Shown piece by piece: positions 7,875-15,946 of a DNA stretch of 17,696 nucleotides. How positions within the stretch are numbered: position 1 is the first letter of the stretch; every line of letters starts with the position of its first letter. The notes beneath the pieces are model-generated. The model saw nothing but the letters and a program-made list of their open reading frames with translations, did not search any database and had not been told where the DNA came from. Both the position numbers and the translations under genes were made by a program. Source of the stretch: Sphingobium sp. CCH11-B1 (GTDB lineage Bacteria; Pseudomonadota; Alphaproteobacteria; Sphingomonadales; Sphingomonadaceae); NCBI RefSeq assembly GCF_001556865.1, contig NZ_LSJY01000042.1:1-17696 (forward strand), in the 5' to 3' direction.

Positions 7875-10577
7875 TCAGAACGCGGTTCGGAAGCCGGCGT
7901 AGAAGCGCCGTCCGAGCAGATCATAGGTCATCGTGTCGGTGTTGGCATCGGTGAAGCTCTGGATATAGGGCGCCTTGCGGTCGAACAGATTATCGGCCCC
8001 GATCTGGAAACGTGTCTTCTCGTCGATCGCGAAGGCAAGCTGAAGATTGTGGTAGAAGACGTTCGGCGTGCGGTAGCCGATGTCGCCGGCCGATGCGTTG
8101 AAGTCGGTCGCCTTGCCGATCCATTGTGTCGACCAGGTCGCGCTGATGCCGTCCTTTTCCGCCGTCAGCACGCCATAACCACGCCATTTCGGATAGCCGC
8201 CATTGCCGCCCCCGATAAACCCGTCGAAATAGATCGGCGCGCCGCCGGGGAAGGGGTTTACGACATATTTGTTGAGATAGGTCATGTTGAGATCCAAGGA
8301 GATCTTCACCTCGCCCACCGCACCACTGTACACCAGACCCAGATCGAGACCATTCATCTCCTCGCGGCCGGTGTTGATGGGCTGGGCGGAGAGGTAAGTG
8401 ACCTCGCCGGTCAGCGCGCTGCGCGTAAAGTCGCTGCAGAACGGGTGCGACAGGTTCTGGCTCGCATAGCAGACTGCGAGCTTGGTCGAGCCGGGAATGG
8501 CCCGGATCGCGTCCTTGATCTTGATGTCGAACCAGTCTGCCGTCAGCGACAACCCTGGGATGATGCCGCGCGGCGATATCACCGTACCAACGGTCCAGGT
8601 CGTGGAGCTTTCGGGCCGAAGGCTCTGGTTACCGCCCACTGTGGTGAGGATCGTGGTGCCGAGCTGCGTATAGTTGGCCGGCACACCGGACGCCTGACAA
8701 TTGGCGATCAAGGTCACGTTGCCGCTGGAGGTGTAGCGCGAGCAGGGATCGGTCGTGGTCAGATTGCCTTCCGAGACGCCGCCGAAAAGCTCCGGCACGT
8801 TGGGAATGCGAAAGCCCGTCCCATAAGTGCCGCGCAGACGGATGCTGTCATTGACTACCCAGTCGGCACTGAGCTTGTAATTCCAGTCGCTCCCGAAGAG
8901 ATTATAGTCTGAGTAGCGGACTGCGCCATCGAGCGTGAGCGCCTTGGCGAAAGCTGTGTTGGCAAGCACCGGCACCGATAGCTCGAGATAGGCTTCCTTG
9001 GCGGTGCTCGAGCCCGAAATAGGATCCTGCTGATTGACGTTCGCCACGCCGAGCACCGTCAACGGGTCGGGATCGCGCCAGCCTTTTTCGCGCCGATAGA
9101 CCACGCCGGTGGCGAAGGACACCGCGCCGGCTGGAAGGGAGAAGAGATCGCCGTTGAGGTCAGCCGTGACCGTGCCGAGTTCGTTGCCTCCGCGATCGCG
9201 CGAGGTGAACAGAATATAATCCAGAACCTGAGGTGTCAGGTCTCCGAACCCAAGATAGTCACCGCAGGGGATGGCCGCGCCCGCCGTGCTGGAGCATTTG
9301 CTCCTGTCGAGCGTGTTCGCGACGCGCTCGAGATTGGCGATGTTGGTCGAGCCGTCGACGGCCGTGTTACGCCCGAAGCTGCCCGCGACTTCCCAGGCCC
9401 AGTCGTTCGCCAGCTTGCCGCGCAGCCCGAAGGTGCCTTGCCAGGTATCGGTCTCCTGGAAGAAGTGGCGCGCGCCGGGTTCGGCGAGGCGGCGCTGGGC
9501 CAGGACCAGGTTCTGGCCGGTCGGATTGGTCGGATTGCTGGCTGGTATCGAGAGATTGCGCAGCGTGCCGGGTGTCGCGATCTGATTCGACTTGCGGAAC
9601 GTATAGAGGAACTCGCCGAACGCCTGGATACCGTCGGTCAGCGCATAGTCCGCGAAGAAGGCCGTGCTGACGCGCTCGACTGGGCTGACCGCATTGAGAA
9701 ACGGGTTCGAGTTGAAGTTGTGCTTGGCGGGACTGTAAGGCTCGTAGAAGTTCCCGTTCCCTCCGGGTACCTGGTTGAAGTTGATCTGTTGGCCGTTGGG
9801 CAGCACCGCGCGTCCGCCGATCGTCGAGGCGCTGTTGACGCAGCTCAGCGAGCCCGGCGTCGTTTCAGCGAGCGAGCAGGGCGCACGCGAGGCCATGTTG
9901 ACGGCGCTGGTCTTCTGGTAGGTGACTGCTGCCATGAACCCGCCACGATCGTTGCGAATGCCCCAAAGTAGGTCCGCGGTGAGATCGGAGCCGTCGCCGC
10001 GCTCGGTAATGCCTTGTCGGACGCTGAGACCCAGGCCTTCATAATCGGTGCGCGTGACAAGGTTGACCACGCCGGCCATGGCATCGGCCCCGTAGATAGC
10101 GGACGCGCCATCCTTGAGGACATCGGTGCGTGCCAGCGCCACGACCGGGATCATGTTGAGATCGGGTGAGGAATTGGCGCCGGTGCCGCCCGCGACGAGG
10201 CGTCGGCCGTTGAGGAGCACGAGTGTGCGCTTGATGCCGAGGCCGCGCAGATTGACCTGAGCAGTGCCATAACCGTTGTTGGTCCAGTAGGCCGATGTCT
10301 GGTTGCCCGCGAAGCCGGCATTGGCCGGCAAACGCTGCAAGGCGGTTTCGATATTGACGATGCCGGTATTTTGGATCTGCTCGGCGGTGACCACGGTGGC
10401 CGGTCCAACCCCGGCCAGATCCTGCCGACGGATTCGTGAGCCGGTAACGACGATGTCGCTGTCATCCCCCAGGACTTGTGCTTTTGGCTGCGGTGTCGGA
10501 TCGGCCTGAGCGAGAGCCGGCGCGGCGTAGCCCGCGACGATGGCGGCGCTGCCGAGCAGGGCCATCCTGATGGTCAT
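7875..10577 (-). CDS. TonB-dependent outer-membrane receptor
   Basis: A 900-residue receptor for energy-dependent import across the outer membrane. It has a signal peptide (cleavage near ALA-QA, residues 23-25) and a TonB-box-like DIVVTG at 41-46. The plug domain spans about 50-175 (VNLRGLGIKRTLVLLNGRRL, VLKDGASAIYGADAMAGVVN), followed by a long beta-barrel ending in RFYAGFRTAF with the usual terminal phenylalanine. Cysteine pairs in extracellular-looking loops (PCSLAETTPGSLSC and others) suggest disulfides. The ATG at 10577 has AGGGGG seven bases upstream; a TTG two codons earlier is less likely. It heads an operon with two PepSY proteins. The substrate cannot be read from the sequence; a metal chelate is plausible from the PepSY partners. 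Confidence 0.93.
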   Translation of the reverse strand: MTIRMALLGSAAIVAGYAAPALAQADPTPQPKAQVLGDDSDIVVTGSRIRRQDLAGVGPATVVTAEQIQNTGIVNIETALQRLPANAGFAGNQTSAYWTNNGYGTAQVNLRGLGIKRTLVLLNGRRLVAGGTGANSSPDLNMIPVVALARTDVLKDGASAIYGADAMAGVVNLVTRTDYEGLGLSVRQGITERGDGSDLTADLLWGIRNDRGGFMAAVTYQKTSAVNMASRAPCSLAETTPGSLSCVNSASTIGGRAVLPNGQQINFNQVPGGNGNFYEPYSPAKHNFNSNPFLNAVSPVERVSTAFFADYALTDGIQAFGEFLYTFRKSNQIATPGTLRNLSIPASNPTNPTGQNLVLAQRRLAEPGARHFFQETDTWQGTFGLRGKLANDWAWEVAGSFGRNTAVDGSTNIANLERVANTLDRSKCSSTAGAAIPCGDYLGFGDLTPQVLDYILFTSRDRGGNELGTVTADLNGDLFSLPAGAVSFATGVVYRREKGWRDPDPLTVLGVANVNQQDPISGSSTAKEAYLELSVPVLANTAFAKALTLDGAVRYSDYNLFGSDWNYKLSADWVVNDSIRLRGTYGTGFRIPNVPELFGGVSEGNLTTTDPCSRYTSSGNVTLIANCQASGVPANYTQLGTTILTTVGGNQSLRPESSTTWTVGTVISPRGIIPGLSLTADWFDIKIKDAIRAIPGSTKLAVCYASQNLSHPFCSDFTRSALTGEVTYLSAQPINTGREEMNGLDLGLVYSGAVGEVKISLDLNMTYLNKYVVNPFPGGAPIYFDGFIGGGNGGYPKWRGYGVLTAEKDGISATWSTQWIGKATDFNASAGDIGYRTPNVFYHNLQLAFAIDEKTRFQIGADNLFDRKAPYIQSFTDANTDTMTYDLLGRRFYAGFRTAF

Positions 10578-10622
10578 GTGCAATCCCCCTGACGTTTTAG
10601 AACAGCCACAGACAACATCAGT

Positions 10623-10638
10623 TGTATATACAGGTCAA
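10623..10638 (-). promoter_or_regulatory. HutC-type palindromic operator and -35-like box upstream of the TonB receptor
   Basis: TGTATATACA at 10623-10632 is a perfect 10-bp palindrome that fits the HutC-subfamily operator pattern GTnTAnAC exactly. On the minus strand it directly follows TTGACC (complement of 10633-10638), a good -35 hexamer, so the palindrome would lie in the promoter spacer about 45 bases upstream of the receptor ATG. That position suits repression. No convincing -10 could be fixed. The HutC-like regulator at 5625-6425 is the obvious candidate to bind it. Confidence 0.6.
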
Positions 10639-10892
10639 CAGTATTTTTCCTGTTTTTCCAATACCTTATTCTCGTGAAATTTAGATATAGATATAGCTAT
10701 AATACGCACGCCAGACGTCGAACCCTCATGACTGAAGAGATATTTTTGCGAGCGCTCATTTGCAAAGCTGCTGAGATAGAAGATAGAATATCATATCGTA
10801 ATACAGCCTCGCACGCTTCGATTTGATGATCGGGACATTTGGCCGGCAAGAATGCGAAGCGGCATGATCACATGTTATTGGTGTCGGCGTGA

Positions 10893-10906
10893 TATACCTA
10901 GGTATA
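10893..10906. repeat. Perfect 14-bp palindrome TATACCTAGGTATA
   Basis: The sequence TATACCTAGGTATA equals its own reverse complement. It lies in the AT-rich intergenic stretch, about 315 bases upstream of the TonB-receptor start. Its size and symmetry are like an operator for a dimeric regulator, but no gene start lies close to it, so its function is unknown. Confidence 0.55.
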
Positions 10907-11315
10907 GCGCTAGAGATGCTCCGGGAACATTAGTCCTTTGCTGAGCTTGCACGCGCCAGGGAAAGTAATACCGATGCGGACCGCATTTGATCCTCGTTTC
11001 CTGGATGTGTCGCGCCTTCTTCCGGATTGAGCCGCAGGTTCGCCTTTTGAGGCAGATGAAACGACTCCTGACGAAACGTCGTGCGACGAGTCCGGCGACC
11101 TGAGATCGTCGCGCAGCCACTGGGTCACTTGGCGATGATCCAATCCGGTTCGGCAGTGGCGGCGCAGTCCTCGAACGTCGATCGCATCCGCGGAGCCGAC
11201 GGGCCGGCTTGTGCATGAGCCGCCCTGATTTTGCCGCTGGGCAGTACGGCAGGTTGCGAAAAATGCTTGCTGTGTCCCGGTCGGCGCGCGGGCGTGCAGC
11301 TCGCGCCTCGCACGA

Positions 11316-11882
11316 TCACACGCGCAGCAGTCGCCCCACCGCCCGCATGATCGTCGCCCGGCGCGCCGCGTGCTCGGCAGCGTCGCGTGCAGCTCCGGTC
11401 ATGCACCAGAGCTGGGTGAGGGCGGCGACAAGCCGGACGACATCCAGGGGCGTGAAGTCGGCGACGATCCGCCCCTCGGCCTGCGCCGCTGCGATCCCGT
11501 CCAGCTTCTCCCCGAGAAGGACCTCGCCGGCCGGGAGCATCAGAACATCCTGGCCACGCTCCAAATGATGCCAGGTCAGCAGCCTCCACAGGCGCGGGCG
11601 TTCGACCAGCAAGTCATAGGTGCGCCCCGCATAACCCTCAAGATCATTGGGATCGAAGCGATCGGCCTGCGCCGCGTCCATCACTTCCTGCGTCAGCGCG
11701 GCATCGAAGAGCGCCTCCTTGTCCCCGAAATAGGTGTAGAGCATCGGCTTGCTGATACCCGCCGCCTGCGCAATCCGGTCGATCCGCGCGCCCGCCAGCC
11801 CATGGGACGCGAACTCCTCGGTCGCTGCAGCCAGGAGCGTCTCGCGGCTCTGTGCGGCATTCCGCCGGGTTCGTTGCTTCAT
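11316..11882 (-). CDS. TetR/AcrR-family transcriptional regulator
   Basis: A 188-residue TetR-family repressor. The N-terminal helix-turn-helix is clear at about residues 12-58 (SRETLLAAATEEFASHG, ARIDRIAQAAGISKPMLY, TYFGDKEALFDAAL). The rest is a helical ligand domain with no recognised specificity. The ATG at 11882 is chosen because GGAGG lies immediately upstream at proper spacing; an upstream ATG at 11897 would place that Shine-Dalgarno inside the gene. It is divergent from the truncated short-chain dehydrogenase across a 69-base gap that holds an inverted repeat, the usual layout for a TetR repressor controlling its neighbour and itself. The inducer is unknown. Confidence 0.93.
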   Translation of the reverse strand: MKQRTRRNAAQSRETLLAAATEEFASHGLAGARIDRIAQAAGISKPMLYTYFGDKEALFDAALTQEVMDAAQADRFDPNDLEGYAGRTYDLLVERPRLWRLLTWHHLERGQDVLMLPAGEVLLGEKLDGIAAAQAEGRIVADFTPLDVVRLVAALTQLWCMTGAARDAAEHAARRATIMRAVGRLLRV

Positions 11883-11918
11883 CACACCTCCAAGCATTGA
11901 CGCATTCCAGGTTTCAAG

Positions 11919-11936
11919 TTACCTACCAGTTGGTAA
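11919..11936. promoter_or_regulatory. Candidate TetR operator between tetR-like and SDR genes
   Basis: The gap contains TTACCTACCAGTTGGTAA, an imperfect palindrome whose core TACCA-GT-TGGTA (11924-11935) is a perfect 5-bp inverted repeat around a 2-base centre. It sits between the two divergent starts (11882 minus and 11952 plus), close to the SDR ribosome-binding site at 11942-11945. A dimeric TetR repressor binding here would block both genes. This is inferred from position and symmetry. Confidence 0.6.
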
Positions 11937-11951
11937 TATATGGAGTAACAT

Positions 11952-12323
11952 ATGTCCAATCACTGGTTTCTCACGGGCGCGTCCAGCGGCATCGGCCGCC
12001 ATCTGGCCGAACTGATCCTGGCCGCTGGCGACGACCTTACCGCGACGGCCCGCAAGCCCGAAAGCCTCGATGATCTCGCGGCGAAATATCCGAGCCAGCT
12101 GCGCGTCGAAGCGCTCGACGTCACGGTCAAGGACGATATTGCTGCGGTCGTGGCCCGGGCGCAGGCGCGTCGACCCGTCGATATTCTGGTCAACAACGCC
12201 GGCGGCGGCGTGATCGGCGCCACCGAAGAGATGTCGGACGCCGAGGTCGAAGGCCAGATCGCGCTCAATCTCATGGCGCCCATCCAGGGGTCATTTGCGG
12301 GAGGGGGCGAAATCCTACGCTAA
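11952..12323 (+). pseudogene. Short-chain dehydrogenase/reductase, truncated by transposon
   Basis: The first 111 residues are a normal SDR N-terminus: the cofactor motif TGASSGIG at 8-15, R34 after the second strand (suggesting NADP), D56 in ALDV, NNAGG at 81-85 and the helix-4 asparagine N106 in LNLMAP. The codon for residue 112 spans the transposon edge at 12286/12287. The frame then reads eleven codons of inverted repeat (GSFAGGGEILR) to a TAA. The catalytic YxxxK and the whole C-terminal half are missing, so no active enzyme is expected. ATG 11952 has GGAG at 11942-11945. The missing part is not found on the other side of the transposon. An intact SDR would be about 240-280 residues. Confidence 0.9.
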
Positions 12324-12324
12324 G
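12287..12324 (+). repeat. Transposon left terminal inverted repeat (IRL)
   Basis: 38 bp starting GGGGTCATTTGCGGGAG and ending CCTACGCTAAG. It differs from the right end only at its seventh base (A here, G there). The end of tnpR (TAG on the minus strand at 12315-12317) lies inside it. Confidence 0.95.
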
Positions 12325-12929
12325 CCGAGGACGCGCTTGCCATAATCCCTGAGTTCACCTTTGGGGCCGACGTATCGGTAGAGCGTGACGCGCTCGATCC
12401 CGAGTTCCTTGCATAGATCGGAGACGGAGGTGTCGCGCTGGGCCATGGCGGCCTGTGCGAGACGCACCTGCGCCTTGGAGAGCGCAAATTTTCGACCTCC
12501 CTTGCGTCCCCGCACGCGGGCAGCGGCGAGGCCCGCCATGGTGCGCTCGCGGATCATATCCCGCTCGAATTCCGCCAGGGTGGCGAAAATGCCGAACACC
12601 ATGCGGCCTGATGGTGTGGTGGTGTCGATCTGCGCGCCCTTGCCGGTGAGCACGCGCAAGCCAATGCCGCGATCCGACAGGTTCTGCACGGTGCTGACCA
12701 GATGGGTGAGCGTGCGGCCGAGCCGGTCGAGTTTCCACACGATCAGGACATCACCATCGCGCAGCGATTTGAGGCAGGCAGTAAGGCCGGGGCGGTCGTC
12801 GCGGCTGCCGGACGCGCGATCGTCATAGATATTGTCGGGCTCGACGCCGGCGGCGCGAAGGGCATCATGTTGCAGGTCGAGTGACTGCGATCCATCGGCT
12901 TTGGACACACGGGCGTACCCAATCAGCAT
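12315..12929 (-). CDS. tnpR: Transposon resolvase TnpR (serine recombinase)
   Basis: A 204-residue small serine resolvase that resolves cointegrates formed by Tn3-family transposition at the res site. The catalytic domain starts MLIGYARVS with nucleophile S9. The active-site arginines R69 and R72 are in KLDRLGR, and the E-helix region FGIFATLAEFERDMIRERT follows. The C-terminal helix-turn-helix is at about 150-190 (VSDLCKELGIERVTLYRYV). Length is slightly above the Tn3 resolvase (about 185), with a short tail after the helix-turn-helix that ends inside the inverted repeat (GLA-stop). The ATG at 12929 has no obvious Shine-Dalgarno. It is divergent from tnpA. Confidence 0.96.
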   Translation of the reverse strand: MLIGYARVSKADGSQSLDLQHDALRAAGVEPDNIYDDRASGSRDDRPGLTACLKSLRDGDVLIVWKLDRLGRTLTHLVSTVQNLSDRGIGLRVLTGKGAQIDTTTPSGRMVFGIFATLAEFERDMIRERTMAGLAAARVRGRKGGRKFALSKAQVRLAQAAMAQRDTSVSDLCKELGIERVTLYRYVGPKGELRDYGKRVLGLA

Positions 12930-13054
12930 GGATCACAAACGAAGGTTTGAGGTGGCGGTGCGGGCATAGGCATTTGACTACGCCATTGTGTATCTCAACC
13001 AGCATCGCAATCAAGCTATCTCAAACATTGAGTCGGAAAGAAAAAGGAACATGC
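12930..13054. other. Probable res site and divergent promoter region of the transposon
   Basis: This 125-bp gap between the divergent tnpR and tnpA starts is where Tn3-type elements keep the res recombination site, which also overlaps both promoters. Visible symmetric elements are CAAAC-GAAG-GTTTG (12936-12949) and CTCAA-ACA-TTGAG (13020-13032), possible resolvase subsites. The exact crossover point and subsite boundaries could not be assigned. AAAGGA just before 13055 is the tnpA ribosome-binding site. Confidence 0.6.
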
Positions 13055-15946
13055 ATGCCCCGTCGCGTGACCCTGACCGATCGCCAGCGCGACGCGCTAC
13101 TCTGTTTGCCGGTCGATCAGGGCGAGTTGCTGCGGCATTACACCCTCAGCGATGAGGATCTCGGACATATCCGGCAGCGCCGCCGACCTCACAATCGTTT
13201 CGGCTTCGCGCTGCAATTGTGCGCGCTGCGTTACCCCGGTCGGGTGCTGGCGCCGGGCGAAGTGATCCCGGCGCCAGTGACGGATTTTATCGCTGCCCAG
13301 CTCGGGCTGAGCAGCGATGATCTGCTTCCCTATGCCATGCGCGAGGAAACGCGACACGAGCATCTGGCGGACCTGCGCAGAATCTATGGCTACCGCGCCT
13401 TTTCTGGGCGCGGCGCACGCGATCTGCGCGAATGGATCGCGCGGGAGGCAGAGTCGGCGACATCCAACGAGGATCTCGCCCGCCGCTTTGTCCTGGAATG
13501 CCGCCGTTTACGCACGATCCTACCAGCTCCCTCGACGATCGAACGGCTGTGCGCCGACGCATTGGTCGATGCCGAGCGCCGGATCGAGGATCGTATCGCT
13601 CGGCGGATCACGCCTGCCTTTGGCGAGCAGTTGGCGGCTTTGCTGGAGGATACTGTGGACGGCCGCGTCACCCGCTTTGTTTGGCTGCGGCAATTCGAGG
13701 TAGGCGCGAACTCCGCTGCCGCTAACCGGCTGATGGATCGACTGGAATATCTCCAGGGCGTCGATCTTCCCGCAGACCTCGTGGCCGGCGTGCCGGCGCA
13801 CAGAGTAGCCCGGCTGCGCCGGCAGGGTGAACGCTATTATGCCGATGGTATGCGCGACCTGCCCGAAGAAAGGCGGCTAGCGATCCTCGCGGTGTGTGCC
13901 CTGGAATGGCGGGCATCGCTGGCTGATGTCGTCGTAGAAACCCATGACCGCATCGTCGGCCGTCTCTATCGGGCGTCCGAGCGCCTTTGCAGCACCAAGA
14001 TCGCCGACGAAAAGGCGGCTGTCCGGGACACGCTGAAGTCCTTCGCCGAAATCGGCGGCGCATTGCTGCGGGCACAGGAAGATGGCGCGGCGCTGGACGG
14101 GATCATCGCCATGGGACCAGGCTGGGAACGGCTCAGGACCCTTGTCGCCACGGCCTCGGCATTGACCAACGTCCTTGCGGCCGATCCCCTCAGCCGCGTC
14201 TTGGACGGCTATCATCGCTTTCGCCTCTACGCCCCCCGGATGCTACGCCTGCTCGACATGCAGGCGGCGCCGGTCGCCACGCCCCTCTTGGCTGCGGTTA
14301 CAATCCTGCAACGCGGTATCAAAGCCGCGCCGCCGATCGACTTCCTGCGCCCGAACTCGAAATGGCATCGCCATCTTCGCGCTCAGCCCGCCGGCGACCA
14401 CCGGCTGTGGGAGATAGCGGTGCTGTTCCATATCCGCGACGCCTTCAGATCCGGCGACATATGGCTGGCGGGGTCGCGTCGCTATGCCGATCTCAAGCAG
14501 ATACTGGTCCCGGCTCAGGCGATAGAGCATACCACTCGCCTCGCCGTGCCGCTGCGGCCCCATGAATGGCTCGCGGAACGTAAGGTCCGACTGGATGAAC
14601 GGCTGAAGGAACTGGGTCGTGCGGCGCGGGCTGGGGCGATCCCCGGCGGAATTATCGAGAATGGCAGGCTTCATATCGACAAGCTCAAGGCTGACACACC
14701 GGAAGGTGCAGAGGATCTCGTGCTCGATCTGTATCAGCAGCTTCCGCCCGCCAGGATTACCGACCTGCTGCTGGAAGTCGATGAGCGGACAGGGTTTTCT
14801 GAAGCCTTCATCCATTTGCGCACCGGCGCGCCCTGCGCGGATCGGATCGGGCTGATGAACATATTGCTGGCGGAAGGCGTCAATCTCGGCCTGCGCAAGA
14901 TGGCGGCGGCGACCAACACGCACAGCTTCTGGGAATTGCTGCGGATCGCACGCTGGCATGTCGAAGGCACCGCCTATGATCGAGCGCTTGCGATGATAGT
15001 CGAGGCGCATGGTGCGCTTCCCATGGCCGCGTTCTGGGGACAGGGGCATTCCGCCTCCAGCGATGGACAGTTCTTCCTCGCCACCGAACAAGGCGAGGCG
15101 ATGAACATGGTCAACGCCAAATACGGCCATGTCCCGGGCCTAAAAGGATACAGCCATGTCTCCGATCAATATGCGCCATTCGCCACGCAGGTCATCCCGG
15201 CGACCGTCAGCGAGGCGCCCTATATTCTCGACGGGCTGCTGATGAACGATGCAGGCCGCCATGTCCGTCAGCATTTCGCCGACACGGGCGGCTTTACCGA
15301 TCATGTGTTCGCCGCCTGCGCCCTTCTAGGCTACAGGTTCGCGCCGCGCATCCGTGACCTGCCTCAAAAGCGGCTCTATGCCTTCACTCCCAGCGCAACG
15401 CCCGCCAACGTGCGGGGTCTGGTCGGCGGGAAAATCAACGAACCCCTGATCGAGCGGAACTGGCCCGACATCCTGCGCATCATGGCCACGATCGCCGCCG
15501 GCATTGTCGCCCCCAGCCAGATTCTACGCAAGTTGGCATCCTATCCTCGCCAGAACGAATTGGCGCTCGCCCTTCGGGAAGTCGGCCGGGTCGAACGAAC
15601 CTTGTTCATGATCGACTGGATTCTCGACGCCGGCTTGCAGCGCCAGGCCCAGATCGGCCTCAACAAAGGCGAAGCCCATCATGCCCTGAAGCGCGCTATC
15701 AGCTTCCATCGGCGCGGTGAAATCCGGGATCGCTCAGGCGAAGGCCAGCATTATCGCATCGCCGGCATGAACTTGCTGGCCGCCACCATCATATTCTGGA
15801 ACACGATGAAGCTCGGAGAAGTCGTCAGCAGCCGAGCCGCTGATGGCTTTGCCGTCCCGCCCCATCTCCTCGCCCATGTCTCGCCGCTGGGATGGGAGCA
15901 CATCAACCTCACCGGCGAATATCGCTGGCCCAAATCCTTAGCGTAG
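13055..15946 (+). CDS. tnpA: Tn3-family transposase TnpA
   Basis: A 963-residue transposase that acts on the 38-bp inverted repeats by replicative transposition. The N-terminal DNA-binding region (DUF4158-like) is at about residues 1-170 (LTDRQRDALLCLP). The C-terminal Tn3 DDE domain covers about 570-955. The likely catalytic residues are D670 (in SSDGQFF), D743 (in HFADTGGFTDH) and E873 (in LNKGEAHHAL). Their spacing agrees with Tn3 D689, D765 and E895, exactly so for the second interval. The conserved RKLASYPRQNELALALREV and IIFWNT blocks are also present. ATG 13055 is chosen for its Shine-Dalgarno (AAAGGA at about 13043-13048) and the family N-terminus; the open frame back to 12881 is not genuine. 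The stop lies in the right inverted repeat. The gene appears intact. Confidence 0.96.
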   Translation: MPRRVTLTDRQRDALLCLPVDQGELLRHYTLSDEDLGHIRQRRRPHNRFGFALQLCALRYPGRVLAPGEVIPAPVTDFIAAQLGLSSDDLLPYAMREETRHEHLADLRRIYGYRAFSGRGARDLREWIAREAESATSNEDLARRFVLECRRLRTILPAPSTIERLCADALVDAERRIEDRIARRITPAFGEQLAALLEDTVDGRVTRFVWLRQFEVGANSAAANRLMDRLEYLQGVDLPADLVAGVPAHRVARLRRQGERYYADGMRDLPEERRLAILAVCALEWRASLADVVVETHDRIVGRLYRASERLCSTKIADEKAAVRDTLKSFAEIGGALLRAQEDGAALDGIIAMGPGWERLRTLVATASALTNVLAADPLSRVLDGYHRFRLYAPRMLRLLDMQAAPVATPLLAAVTILQRGIKAAPPIDFLRPNSKWHRHLRAQPAGDHRLWEIAVLFHIRDAFRSGDIWLAGSRRYADLKQILVPAQAIEHTTRLAVPLRPHEWLAERKVRLDERLKELGRAARAGAIPGGIIENGRLHIDKLKADTPEGAEDLVLDLYQQLPPARITDLLLEVDERTGFSEAFIHLRTGAPCADRIGLMNILLAEGVNLGLRKMAAATNTHSFWELLRIARWHVEGTAYDRALAMIVEAHGALPMAAFWGQGHSASSDGQFFLATEQGEAMNMVNAKYGHVPGLKGYSHVSDQYAPFATQVIPATVSEAPYILDGLLMNDAGRHVRQHFADTGGFTDHVFAACALLGYRFAPRIRDLPQKRLYAFTPSATPANVRGLVGGKINEPLIERNWPDILRIMATIAAGIVAPSQILRKLASYPRQNELALALREVGRVERTLFMIDWILDAGLQRQAQIGLNKGEAHHALKRAISFHRRGEIRDRSGEGQHYRIAGMNLLAATIIFWNTMKLGEVVSSRAADGFAVPPHLLAHVSPLGWEHINLTGEYRWPKSLA

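Larger units (their letters stand above)
10584..11315. other. Long stretch without a convincing gene, AT-rich in its first half
   Basis: About 730 bases separate the receptor operon from the TetR gene. The part from about 10600 to 10920 is strikingly AT-rich compared with its surroundings and contains short palindromes: TGTATATACA (10623), TATAGCTATA (10692-10701) and TATACCTAGGTATA (10893-10906). ATGCGG-A-CCGCAT is at 10974-10986, just beyond the AT-rich part. The remainder to 11315 is GC-rich. Minus-strand frames at 10875-11216 and 10910-11143 are open, but their predicted peptides resemble no family I know. They may be relics of a decayed gene. No RNA gene was recognised. Confidence 0.5.

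Noticed and set aside
7824..8912. 362-residue plus-strand frame antisense to the TonB receptor
   Set aside because: It lies wholly opposite the receptor and first PepSY genes, has no ribosome-binding site and resembles no known family.
10875..11216. Two small minus-strand frames in the long intergenic stretch
   Set aside because: Neither has a clear ribosome-binding site or recognisable domain, and they overlap each other in different frames. They may be relics but are not supported as genes.
11283..11307. Possible hairpin GGCGCG...CGCGCC after the TetR stop
   Set aside because: The stem is short, the loop is long and no T-run follows, so it is not good evidence for a terminator.
12881..13054. 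N-terminal extension of tnpA by 58 residues
   Set aside because: It crosses the res region and tnpR start, and the ATG at 13055 has a good Shine-Dalgarno and the usual family N-terminus.
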